Origin: Bilabrum cf. latius | Lineage: Eukaryota > Bigyra: Bicosoecida > Bigyra > Bicosoecida | Assembly (NCBI GenBank): GCA_965178125.1 | Contig: OZ237740.1 | Coordinates: forward strand, 806,001 to 870,000 | Direction of reading: 5' to 3' | DNA: 64,000 nt | Shown here: piece by piece, positions 1-10,500 of the stretch | How positions within the stretch are numbered: the stretch's first letter is position 1 | How the letters are laid out: every line of letters starts with the position of its first letter | Made by a program: the position numbers and the translations under genes | Notes under the pieces: model-generated | The model's input: only the letters and a program-made list of their open reading frames with translations | Told to the model about the DNA's origin: nothing | The model's database searches: none

Positions 1-1064
1 TCTCGCAGATCGACGCCAATCTGCAGCAGGAGGGTAAGGGCAGCGGGCTGGGGCTCGCCATCACGGAGAGCATCGTCAAGCTGCACGGCGGGGCGGTCGG
101 CTTCATGTCGGCCAAGGGTGTGGGGGCGATATTCTGGGGCTGGATCCGGTGCAGCACGCAATGGGAAGCACCGGGCAAACAGCTGTCTGGCCGCAATTTG
201 GGCGCAGGAAGCGAGCACGTGTCTGAGGCAGATGAGGGCGGTCGGGACAGTCCCAGGGCACAAGGCTCCTAGCATCAAATCAGCCCCCCGGCAAAGAAGG
301 CCATCCTAGGACCCAGGGCGGCTGACCCCTCCGCGGGCAAAGAGGGGTTTGCTGGTGCTGGGGGTTCGGCTGCTTCGGGTGCAAGGAGGGGGTCCCACAG
401 AGGATCCCTCAAGCCGGCTCCGTTGATGCCCCGCCGCCTGCTGTGCGTGGACGACGAGCGGTCGAACCGGAGGCTGCTCGCCAGCGCCGTGCGCCGGCTG
501 GGTATCAGCGAGGTGTATGAGGCCACAGACGGGATAGATGCCCTTGTGAAGCTGGGCGTGCCTCGCAGGCTGTGGGTGGGGTACAAGGGAGCCAAGGCAG
601 GGGACGTCACCCCCCCGGGTGGGGTCACTGCGGGGAACAAGGACACAGGTTTGGCGGCGGGGGGTGCAGCTGGCAAGGGCAGAGCCGAGGTTCGTGGCAG
701 TGCGCCCACGGCCGCCCAGGTGGCACCAATGCCGGAAGGTTTGCCCGCCGACGCGTCGTCGGGCTCCATCCCAGGCGATGTGGAGAACTTGCCACAGGTG
801 AGGCTGGGACCTGGCGACGTCATTCTGATGGACTACAGCATGCCGCTCATGGGAGGCGCGCACTGCACTAGGAGCATACGATCAGATCCTCGGTATCGCG
901 GTGTTCGTGTTATCGGCGTGACGGGCAATGTGCTGCTCGAAGATCAGCAGCGCCTGATATCGGCAGGTGCCGAACGCGTCCTGCCAAAGCCCGTCCTCCG
1001 AAGGACTCTGTAGGCCGCATTGATGTCTGCACCCGCTCGCCGACGGGCAGGAATCGCGATTTGA
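1..1064 (+). CDS. Hybrid histidine kinase, C-terminal part (HATPase end + receiver domain), 5' truncated
   Basis: The frame is open from base 3. It starts inside a HATPase_c domain: the G2 box GKGSGLGLAI is followed by a typical SIVKLHGG helix, so this is the ATP-binding end of a sensor kinase. A Gly/Ala/Ser-rich linker with an in-frame TAG (267-269, read as Gln) leads to a receiver domain: acidic pocket VDDERSNR near base 450, phospho-acceptor Asp in LMDYSMP (codon 831-833), the conserved Thr in GVTGN, and Lys in LPKP (987-989). About 76 to 80 Gly/Pro/Ala-rich residues are inserted before the phospho-Asp strand; they stay in frame and carry no TAA or TGA, but an unspliced intron ending at the AG before base 799 cannot be excluded. 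A second TAG (1011) follows LRRTL and the frame stops at TGA 1062-1064. Family knowledge: such proteins relay phosphate from His to Asp in one polypeptide. The sensor region lies outside the window. Confidence 0.9.
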
Positions 1065-1655
1065 AAGGCCACAGTAGGTTACACTTTCTCAAGTGCAATT
1101 ACATTGCTATAAGCAAAAAAAAAAGAGAAATCCATCATCGCTTCACCTTCCAGCGCTGTCCAGGTAATCTTCCATTCGTTGCACCTCAAGCACTCCTTCG
1201 TTGACAAGTTGTTTAGCTCCTTCTGAATCAACGTACTGCTCCCTGAATCTGCTCTACACATAGAGCTTCATGGCTAGCCTGTCGTCTACGGTTCTGCATC
1301 GAGCTGCTGCCCTCAAGCAACGCCGGTACAGCGAGCAAATGGATCGTCTGACGGGAGTAGGGAGACGAATCATGCACAATGATTCTTTAAGTTATCAGTT
1401 GCCCCGTCGAATCATCTGCGTTTAGCAGAATTCTATTTGTACAAGACATACTTGTCGCGTTCATCTTCATTTCAAGAAGTGCACTCGTCATCATTTGATG
1501 AAGAATCGCCGATTGTGCAGATGGCTTTTCCTCGCGTACAGTGCAAACCATAACAGGTCATGGACTATGGTAGCGGTTTCGGGGATATATTGCATCATGC
1601 AGATTCCCAGAAGTTGCGACATTTGTGCTAGGTTGCTCCCCTTGCGACAGCAGAG
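1065..1655. other. Intergenic region, no gene recognised
   Basis: This 591-bp stretch is AT-richer than the flanking genes and has frequent stops in all frames. It holds a 10-A run near 1115-1124. I see no RNA gene or repeat. It should contain the 3' end of the kinase transcript and the promoter of the ankyrin gene. The ankyrin frame is open back to a TAA at 1551, so bases 1560-1655 may be coding. Confidence 0.6.
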
Positions 1656-4600
1656 ATGCTGAACTTCCACCGCTACGGGACACTGCAACAGTCTAGCTTT
1701 CACTTGTTAGCCCGGGCTGAATCTCTTGGGGATGAGAAACTAGTGGCGATTGAGTCTGCTAGGGCTGGATTTGGCGTTCCTGTTGGTCTAGATGCCACAG
1801 GGAGATCACCCTTGCACGATGCTGTGGAGGCTTGCTCCCACAGAGTTGTAGACGCGCTTCTAGACGCCGGGGCTGAGCCAGACTTGACAAGCGATGGTTG
1901 CGGATGCAGTTGCTTATACTTGGCGGTGCGTCGGGGAGATACAAGCGTGGTGGCGTCGTTGCTAAGGAACGGGGCAACCGCAGACTTCAGCAGCGACTCT
2001 TCAACACCGCTTGTAGCCGCAGCACTGTCTGCAGACACACCGATGGCTGCTCTTCTTCTTGACGCCGTGAGTACATAAACGTGCCACTGCATATTTTACC
2101 AGGATGCCAGCATCGCACCACCGTGTCTCAGTCCGTATTTCGTGTCCACTCTCTCATGTCGCAGGGTCTCGCGGATCCGAACCTGCCTGCATCCAACACC
2201 GGGCAGCGCCCACTGGATGCCGTCTTGGAGTCAGGATCTGCCAGCATTACGCGCATGCTCATGCAGCGGGGGGCATGCGCCGAGGCCGACCACGAGACGC
2301 ACCTGGCGGTCCCCCGTCTCGTTGTGGCGGCGTCCAGCACGCGCACCCTAGGCGTCGCGAGGGAGATGCTGTGCGGTGGGGCCGACGCACTCGTCACATG
2401 TGGGGCGGGGATCGAGGGCCTGGGTGCTGCTGTGCGCGCCTTTGATCGCGCCGTGGGCACAAGGCCCGGGTATCCAACGAGCGTGCTGGGGCAGCTGTCT
2501 CACCGGTACACCGCGCTGGACGCGATTTGCCTGCTCTCTGCGCAGCTAGAGAGGGCACAAAACGCCCGTGCTGGGAGCTCACCGTTGGCAGCGAAGCGAT
2601 GCATGGATGCCATGAAGAAAGCAAAGTCACTGAAGGCAGCTGTTGACCTGGACGTTGACACAGACTCGGACGAAGGAGAAGCAGATGGAGAGGGGGCGCA
2701 GCCCGCGCCGCGTGGCAGGCCAAATCGCCGCAGCGCAACACGCAACTCTGCGCAATCAGGGCAAAGACCGCCTCAGCGCGGACCGCTGCGCTCCTAGCCC
2801 GAGTCCCTGCAGGGGCCTCCGGAAAAAAAGCGTGCTCGGGTGACCCCGAGCAGTGGCAGGAGCACGGATCGCACGGACTCGGAGTCAACGCGCGAGAGCA
2901 CAGTGGCCGAGCCTACCGAGGAGCAGGTGCGATCCCTGGTTCGGGTGCTCCTTGCAGCGACTCTCCGCCAAATCTCTGTCGACACTTTTCAGTTCACCCC
3001 AGGGTCTGGGGACCTGCGTGCTAGCAGGGCGCTAGTGGCGCACGGCGACGGCGTGAGGCGGGCAAGGGGTGCCGTGAGGTAGGAAATAGAAATGCTTCGG
3101 AAGGACCCGGCTGCTTACTGCCAGGCTTTGCGCACGGACACGCGTGACGAGGTGGTTCGTGCGCGTGCGGCGCGGCTCTGGGTGCAGACTCACGGCGATG
3201 CTGAGGGTGGAATCATCACCCCCCACGAGGCGCTGGAGCTGCGATTCTGCGCGCAACGGCGAGCCTCCGCAAGGGCACTGGCCCGGCTGCAGTCGGCAGC
3301 GGCGGATGCAGCCGCCGCAGAAGAGTCGTACCGTCGCACGGGCCAGGTGGAGCGAGAGGTGCGAGCAGCTGTAGACGAGGACGATGAAGTAGCTGCCCTA
3401 GGGGAACGGCCCTCCGGAGATGATGACGAACAGCAAGCCAGGGAGCTGCTCCGGACAGCGTAGGCGGGTGGCAAAACGCATAGATCGCCCTCGTCAACGC
3501 AAGCCAGGCGAAATGCTGCACCGATAACACCTGCTGCGACGCCGGATGAGGAATCTAGGCGCAGGCTGCAAGCCGTCCTAGCTTCGATGAGGACCGGAGA
3601 GGCACTGCCTGACGACGTTAGGGCCACGGGGCTTGGCGCCAACGCTGGTGGTGGCATGGTGATTGGCCTGGACGAGGCGGTCGGTTCCGGTGGATCCAAA
3701 CAATCAAGCAGCCGCATCGGAGGCAAGCGCAAGCGCGGGGCTGCAGCCGCGGCAGAGGCGAGGCTGGGCATTGCGGAGGGTGCCTTTGCCAGGAGAAAAG
3801 TATCGGTTAGGGTTGATGCAGCGGGGTAGGCCATCGGTGGTTCTGCCGCATCCGCAGCAGCTTCAGCCCCCACGCGACAAGCACAACCCGTGCTACCAGT
3901 TACTCAAATCGTGAATGGTCGCGCGTGGGGCGCCTCCACCGGTGGGTCGCCAGGCCGGCCAAAGAGCGCCGCGCAGAGGCTGATCGATCGTGCCAGGGAG
4001 CGGCGCGAGCGCCAGGCAAAGGAGGCGCAGGATCAGCTGCAGGCTTCCCCGCACGAGGCAGGCAAGAGCAAGAGCAGCGCGTCCTCGAGCTCTACTGCAG
4101 CCGGGCATCACATCCCTGGCTTGGTGTCGTCGCTGCTGCAGGCTCCGTCAGTGGCTGCATCCAGCGGGGGGACTGCCGCAGCTGCCCCTTCCATGCTAGA
4201 GCAGCTCGGTATTCGACCCAGCACGGGGGTTCCTCTGGCGACCGCGCTCGATGCTACTCCGGAAGAGCTGGGCAGCAAGGCTCGAAGGCATTGGAAGGAG
4301 GCAAAGAGAGGCAAAGGGGGCAAAGGGCGAGTCCTCGCTGCAGAGGCTGGGTCCAAAGCAGCAAAGGCAGCCAAAAAGCGCAGCAAGACAGCTGGCAAGC
4401 GCGTTCCAAAGTCGCCCTTGCAGATTCTGGGGGTTGGGAATGACAGCGGCTCGGATTCGGAAGAGGAGGAGGAGGACTCCGGAAGGAGCACGGATGAGGA
4501 GGGCGAGGAACAGGTGGGGGTGGAGACGGACTCGGATTCGGACGATGTCGATGTGGAGGTGCCGAGGCACAGGGGGGGGAAGGGCAAGGGTGCAAGGGGC

Positions 4601-4687
4601 AAGGGCTAGGCGCCTGCCAGCCGAGGGCCTGCCAGCCGGAGGCGCCTTCACAAGCGAAGCGCAAACATGTCGAGGACGAGGCGATGA
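1656..4687 (+). CDS. Ankyrin-repeat protein with long disordered charged tail
   Basis: Two exons, 1656-2066 and 2165-4687, about 977 aa. The 98-bp intron starts GTGAGT and ends in CGCAG; splicing is phase 0 and joins LLLDA to GLADPNL, restoring an ankyrin repeat. Residues from about 40 to 190 hold ankyrin repeats (SPLHDAV, RVVDALLDAGAEPDL, LAVRRGDTSVVASLL). After that the protein is low-complexity: Ala/Arg-rich helices, a basic patch GGKRKRG, a Lys/Ala-rich stretch, and an acidic DSDSEEEEEDSG-type block before a Gly/Lys-rich end, which suggests a nuclear, protein-binding product (inference). Five in-frame TAG codons (2795, 3080, 3461, 3827, 4607) are read as Gln; the stop is TGA 4685-4687. 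An earlier in-frame ATG at 1560, just after a TAA, would add 32 residues; I chose 1656 as the conservative start. It converges on the reductase gene, 148 bp between stops. Confidence 0.8.
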
Positions 4688-4835
4688 AGCATGTGTGCGT
4701 GACTGAATGTCTGCAAGTTACAACTCAGACGTGTCTAGATTTACAAGGCTACTTGCTGAATCCACTCAACCGATCCCTGAGATCCGAGATTGCACATTGG
4801 ATCAGATCCAAAGTACGGGCCGCGGCTCCGACTGG

Positions 4836-6043
4836 TTACCCCTTGATGGCGGGATCCACCGCACCGACGCTATCGCGATCGTGCGGCTTGTCAAAGCCGT
4901 GCTCAACGCCGACGGGCACCACACCGTAGGCGTTGATGGTCGGGTGAGAACCGTAGTAATGGTGCTTTATGTGCTGCATGTTCATCGTCTCTGCCACGCC
5001 AGGCAGCTGGAACATCTCCCTGCAGTAGTTGAGCAAGGAAGGCCTCTCCCGAATGAGCCTCATGTTGCACTTGAAGTGCACGGCATACACGGCGTCGTGC
5101 CTCCACAGGGTCATCACCAGCCTGATGTCGGCCTCCGTGAGCTTGCCGCCGACCAGGTACCTGTTCTTGGAGAGATGCTCCTCGAGGAAATCGAGGCCCT
5201 CCGAGAGCCCCTTGAAGGCCTCCTCGTAGGCCTCCTGGGTCTTGGCGAACCCGCACTTGTACACGCCGTTGTTGACCGGCTCGTAGACCTTCTCGTTCAT
5301 GGCATCGATCTCGGCACGGAGCGACTCGGGGTAGAGGTCCAGGCCCTTGTTGGAGGCGAACTCGTCCATCCCGTGGTTGAGCATCCGGATGATCTCCGAG
5401 CTCTCGTTGTTGACGACTCGCTTGGCCTTGAGGTCGACCAGCATGGGCACGGTGAATTTCTGCACGCCCTTGCCCTCCAGCTCGTAGTAGAGGTCGCGGA
5501 CGCTCTTGCAGCCGAAGTGGGGCTCCTCCTCAGCGCCCGGCATGTCCGGATCAGGCTTGAACATCCAGCCCCTGTGCGAATCTCCCCCTGGGTTCGTGTG
5601 CTCCCACACCGGGTGGCACACGGTCACGCCAATAGAATCCTCCAGCCCCTTCAGGGCCCTGATCGCTAGACATCTACAGGCCCAAGGGCACGCATACGAT
5701 ACATATAGGTGATATCTGCGGGTAGTGTATTGCTGGATGATTGAGAAAGAAAGGAAGGATCGCATGCGGCGACTTCGAAACGGGTTTGCAAGATTTAGTG
5801 CAGTGTCCTCAATCAAACCCACCTTCCTTTCTCGGCCGGGTAGTCTGAGCTGGGAATCTGGTTGCGAAACTGCATTTCAGTTCGCACAAAGGCACCCTTC
5901 TTGTCTGTTTCATCCAAGCTGTCGCGAGGAGCCGCAGCTTCTGTCGATGACGATACGGCTGCCATGCTTCGGAAGATCCTCTTCGAATAGGCTCGAATTG
6001 AGTTGCGAACCTGAGAACGGCGCGAGATGGAAACTATTGTCAT
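4836..6043 (-). CDS. Glutathionyl-hydroquinone reductase (Xi-class GST, ECM4/GHR family)
   Basis: Two exons on the minus strand, 6043-5823 and 5715-4836, 366 aa, stop TAA. The 107-bp intron (5716-5822) opens GTGGGT and closes CCCGCAG; it joins PAEKG-R to YHLYVSYACPWACR, exactly the family signature. Cys83 of the CPWA motif is the catalytic residue that in this family reduces glutathionyl-hydroquinones to free hydroquinones using a second glutathione. The N-terminal thioredoxin-fold half carries WEHTNPGGDSHRGW and VPMLVDL; the C-terminal all-helical GST half carries YLVGGKLTEADIRL and INAYGVVPVG near the end. The first 25 residues are Arg/Ser-rich without acidic residues, so mitochondrial import is possible; an internal Met (SMAAV) could give a cytosolic form. 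There are no TAG codons inside this gene, so it reads the same under the standard code. Confidence 0.95.
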
Positions 6044-6405
6044 AAATTGATATCTTCAAGCTCACTCTGGATGCTAATGGTGGGCACTCCCAGCGTGTCG
6101 TCTTTACACAATCCACGCGTCGAGTGGGCACGTCACACAATTTAACCGTGTCACAAGCGCGAACTCACAACTCTATGAACCAGTATGTTGGTAGGAATTC
6201 AAGCTGGATTAAGCAGTTCTTGCGAATCCAAGACGATGGTGATGTACCAGAGTCTCTCTACTGTGAGCAATTTACACGGTAGCATTGGTCCAAAACTTCC
6301 ATTCCGGATGCGGAAGCATTTCAGCACCTTACAATGCAGAAAACCGAACGGAAGCGAAAGGGGCTTCCATAGAGACACATGCCACTAGGCGTGAGCAGAG
6401 CCAAC
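6044..6405. other. Intergenic region, nothing recognised
   Basis: This is the space between the reductase start and the stop of the lipid-transfer gene, both on the minus strand. It is AT-richer than the genes. I see no coding signal, repeat or RNA gene. It should hold the reductase promoter. Confidence 0.5.
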
Positions 6406-7392
6406 TCAGGGGTCCCCGATGCCCTCATCGTTGTAAAACTTCCACATACCGACCCTCAATGGCTCCATGACATCGAAGAGCTCCACCATCTTCTTCTCAG
6501 CTTCAGCTTGCTCAGTGTCGGGCACGATCTGGGCGAGCCAATCCTTCCTGTACGGCACAAATCCCAGCGCGGCACTGACAGCGGTGCGAACCAAGAACCC
6601 ATGTTTGGGCTGCAACGTGTTGGAATAAGCCGTGGAAGCACACGCGCTGAGCTCCTCCTTGGGCTTGTCCCGGAGCTCGGCTAGCATCGCGCATGTGAAG
6701 TCGAAGAACCTGCGACGTGCGTTGGAAATAAGCAGGTTCCTAATAAATGCATATCTACGCAGGGAGCAGTTGCGCAGTTCGGTCAGTTGATCGGTCGACC
6801 GGGGCTGTCGCAAGTAGCAGTGCGCTCCGATTCCGTACCGGACATCCAGTCAAGGACTCACCACAAGATTCGAGACGCCGCCTTGATTGCAGCCTCCCGG
6901 TCAGTCTTACTGACATCATTCGAATACTGCGCCGGTAAATGTGTATCGGATAGACTCGAGCCAAGTGGGCAAGCGGCAGGCCAGCAGTGTGGGACGACGG
7001 CGACAGCACGCCACCAGAGCTCGCCTGAGGTGATTAGAATAACTCACTTCGTATCCAACAAGATATTGAATCGTTGCCCGGTATGCCTTGCCGGATTCTT
7101 TCCAACTGTCGTGCTTCTTATCGTCTTTTCGGGCTTCGACTTGCTTCTTGCCCTCCCCTTCTTCGGCAGCCTTCATCAAAGCAAGCCGTTTGGACACCCT
7201 AGTCTAGTTTGTTGCTATGTCATCTGCAGCGAACCCAAAAGCCATTCCGAGGCTTCGAACCATCTTAATAACCTCAACAACGCCAACAAAGAACTCTTCT
7301 ATGGGTACATCGTGGCTGCGATCCTGCAACGCGCGAAAACTTGCAATGAGAACATCAATATTGAACTTGTCACTTCCTCCTGCTCCTGCCAT
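6406..7392 (-). CDS. Glycolipid transfer protein (GLTP-fold) family protein
   Basis: Three exons on the minus strand, 7392-7048, 6926-6862 and 6709-6406, 237 aa, stop TGA. Introns are 121 bp (6927-7047) and 152 bp (6710-6861), both GTGAGT...CGCAG. GLTP-fold proteins are all-helical carriers that move glycosphingolipids or ceramide-1-phosphate between membranes. The head-group residues of the family can be placed: Asp58 and Asn62 in DDIATN, Trp137 in RILW and His173 in QPKHGFLVR; the usual Lys three residues after the Asn is Arg65. The Gln63 codon is TAG (7204-7206), lying inside this conserved helix. The helix after Trp137 looks about five residues short (W runs straight into FFDFTCAML), so a micro-exon may be missed in the second intron. 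The Met at 7392 was chosen because the longer frame upstream is the divergent promoter of the surface-protein gene. Confidence 0.85.
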
Positions 7393-7594
7393 TGCGAACC
7401 AATGGTGTGTAAAGGGATGTTCATTGCAATCCGATATTTCGCAAATGTACGCTGTACAATAAAGCCGGGATCCGGCCAAGCAGAATAAAGCATTTGCAGT
7501 GCTCTCCTGCTGCGTTGGAGACTTTTGCAAGCTTTGCCAATTTTTTGTTGTAGACACTTGTGTCACATCGTACAAGCTAAACGGTTGCGGCATC

Positions 7595-10500
7595 ATGCGC
7601 AGCTTGTCGGTTTTGCTGCCGTTCGTTGCCTGTTTCGGTGCAGTTGCTCAAGAGCAGATCAAGCCAGGTGACTTCTTGTCCAGGTATGCTTCAGGCGGTG
7701 GAGATCCTTTATCGTACGTCTGGAGCGGCGGGTTTGCCTCGGGATCCCTCGAGCTTACCGCGGAGGGATACGGAGCCGAGGTGGACCTCTATGTGAAGCT
7801 AGGTACAGCTCCTGCAGGTGGTTGGACCCCTCAGGGCGCAGACTTCTAGCGGTCTGGATTTGAGGGTCTGAAAGACATATCATTGCAGCGCTCAGATGCC
7901 AATGTGGTGTCAAAGTGCGGAGGCGCCTCGAATGCCTGCGATGTGAACATTCTGGTAAAGGCGCCGACCGACTCTGCGTTTTTCGGGCTGTCTCTCGCCG
8001 CTGAGACGTCATAGAGCTAGTCCGCTCTGTACATTAAGGAGGGAGAGTCGCAGTTCGTGGATTTGCACGTGGTCCCGGGGGACGCGTCGACGTACTACAG
8101 GTACTTTACCTTCAACACCACCAAGGGTGGCTCGGTCCGCGTTGACGTGAGCGCCATCTCGGGGCAGCCGCTCCTGTACGTGGACAACGCCGCCGCTGGG
8201 CAGAATCCCCGCCCGACGAAGGAGAAGCACGACGTGGGGCCGGGCGGGCCGCCGGGCGACCAGTTCCTCCACCTCAAGCCCTGCGATCAGGACTCTTGCG
8301 CGTACGTCGCAGGAGTCATGGGCAACGGGTCCTCCAGCACGACCTTCATGATCACGGTCAGCGACGGGCTGGAGCTCATCGAGCTCCCCGACGGCGAGAC
8401 GATCGACTACGAGCTGCAGGCGGACGGGCAGGTCCTCTTCGATTACCGGCTGCCCTCCAACCTGGCAAAGGTGTCGGGCGTCCCCGTGTCGATCCAGACC
8501 ACGGCACGGGGCGGAGGCATCAACTGGATCTTCGTCGACATCGTCAACAGCACCACATGGGCCACCCGGAGGCCTACTTCCGGTTTCGCGGACTACCAGT
8601 CCACGAGCCCGCTGGGCACCCAGGGCGTGGCCATGTATCCCACCGACGCACAGTTCAAGGCCCGCTGCTCCAACTCCGAGCTGAGCAAGGGCAACTGCCG
8701 CGCCGTCATCCTCGTGTACGGCCTCATCGCCGGGCCCTTCGACATCGCGGCCATCTCGTACGGGATCGTCACGGAGCTCAAGGACTCGGAGCCAATTTTC
8801 GCGGCGGTACCGGCCAAGGGCACCGACTACTTTGCGTTCGACGTGGACCTCAGCGCCGCCGGCGGCAAGAAGGCCGGTTACCCCATCGAGATCAACGTGG
8901 ACGTGCTGGCAGGTACGCCGGACGTGTTTGTGTCCACGCAAACGCTGACACCCGGGCCGGACAACAACATCTGGAGGAGGCTGTACACCGGCTCCAACTA
9001 CACGATCAAGATCACCCCGGATGATCCGCACTACGTGTCGCAGGGTACCTACTCGATCGCAGTGCTGGGCTACAACGTGGCGGCGGACTTCTAGATCCAG
9101 GCCAACGTGGACCGGACGGGCCAGTTCGCGTACCCCTTGGTGGACGGCGTGGCAACGTATGCCTCTTCTGACCCGCACACCATGCGCTACTTTATGTTCA
9201 ACGCGACGGGGCTGACGACCAAGTCGGCCGTCGAGTTCGTCGCTGAACCATTCTGGGGTGGTGCCACGGACCTCTACGTCTCCAACACTGGGGCTGGCAA
9301 CCAGCCAGTGTTCCCGCTGGTGAAGTGCATCAAGTGGTCTGGATCCACGGGAGAGTGCACTGGGTGGACTGTGGACCCTACCACGTACCACTTCAGCAAC
9401 GTGGGCACTGGCGGAGAGGTTTCCGTCACCATCCAGTACAAGGATTTCAACCACGACAGCCTCTTCATCGTCGGCGTCTTCGCAAACTCGGACGAAGGCA
9501 GCAGCTACACGATCAAAGGCACGGAGCTGAACCCAGAGCCACTGCCTAGCCCCACCGTGCAGCCCACCAACCAGCCGGTGCCGGGTGGCGCGCTGCCAGA
9601 TGGCACTCCCGTGTTCGGTTCGATCGATTCTTGGCAGCAGCCGGGCGTGATGTATTACACGTACACGCTCGTGGCACCAGCGAACCAGGACACGTTCCAG
9701 CTGGACATTTCTGCCGAGAACATCATCGGTAATGTCAACATCTACGCCTCGGACGTGATGGTGCACCCCACCGACAGCGCGACGTGGAAGGCCACCGTTG
9801 ACTACGAGTTGTCCTACCTCACCATCACCAGCGACCAGCTCTCGCCCGACTGCAAGACGGCCGCCACGACTGGCACTGGGTGCTCCATCTACGTCGCGGT
9901 GCAGCCTGCGTATGCTCTCGTTATCTGCGAGTACCGCTTGCTTGGCTTCATTGTGGGGGACACGTCTGCCCCCATGCAGCCCAACGCCGGCGTGCAGGCT
10001 CCGTTCTACGCCCAGCCAAAGATGGACTACTACCTGCGCGGGTCCATCGCCCCCGCGCAGCAGCCCGTCGGCGACGATGACGGCAGCTGGACGTCGACGC
10101 TGAGCTCCAAGGTGTCGACAGGAGCACAGCCCAGCCCTGGTGCGCGCCCGTCGTCCGCCACTTCCAAGCAGCTGCGCGACGGCATGATGAGCAACCCTGC
10201 CATGGTAAACCAGGTGATCCGCGATGCAGCGGAGGCTGGCAACGAGATGGAGATCTCTCGCCTGACCATGGAGCAGATGGCGCGGCAGGCCAGCGGAAGC
10301 AACGTCATCGAGATCGGCGAGGTCCGACTGGGGGCCCGGCACACAACCTTTAAGGTCACCGCTCAGCTGGGTGACACTGAGGCCAGGGGCGCGATCTACG
10401 CGAACATCGGCTACGGCAAGCAGTTCTACGGCGGTGGCACGGACTCGAGCGACAAGACTGCGTACGTGTACGAAGGCATGGGCGTGCTGTCGATCGACGG

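Noticed and set aside
1491-1703. Minus-strand frame before the ankyrin gene
   Set aside because: Short, no motif, and overlaps the start of the ankyrin gene.
4707-5669. A 320-codon plus-strand frame opposite the reductase
   Set aside because: It is a shadow of the minus-strand reductase, which has clear family motifs and an intron that restores the active-site region.
7499-7594. Upstream extension of the surface-protein frame
   Set aside because: The downstream ATG at 7595 begins a textbook signal peptide; the extension has no hydrophobic start and lies in the divergent promoter.
8009-10342. A 777-codon open frame on the minus strand
   Set aside because: It lies antisense to the surface-protein gene. 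The strong C-ending codon bias there removes stops from the opposite strand; the product is His/Arg/Val-rich with no domain.
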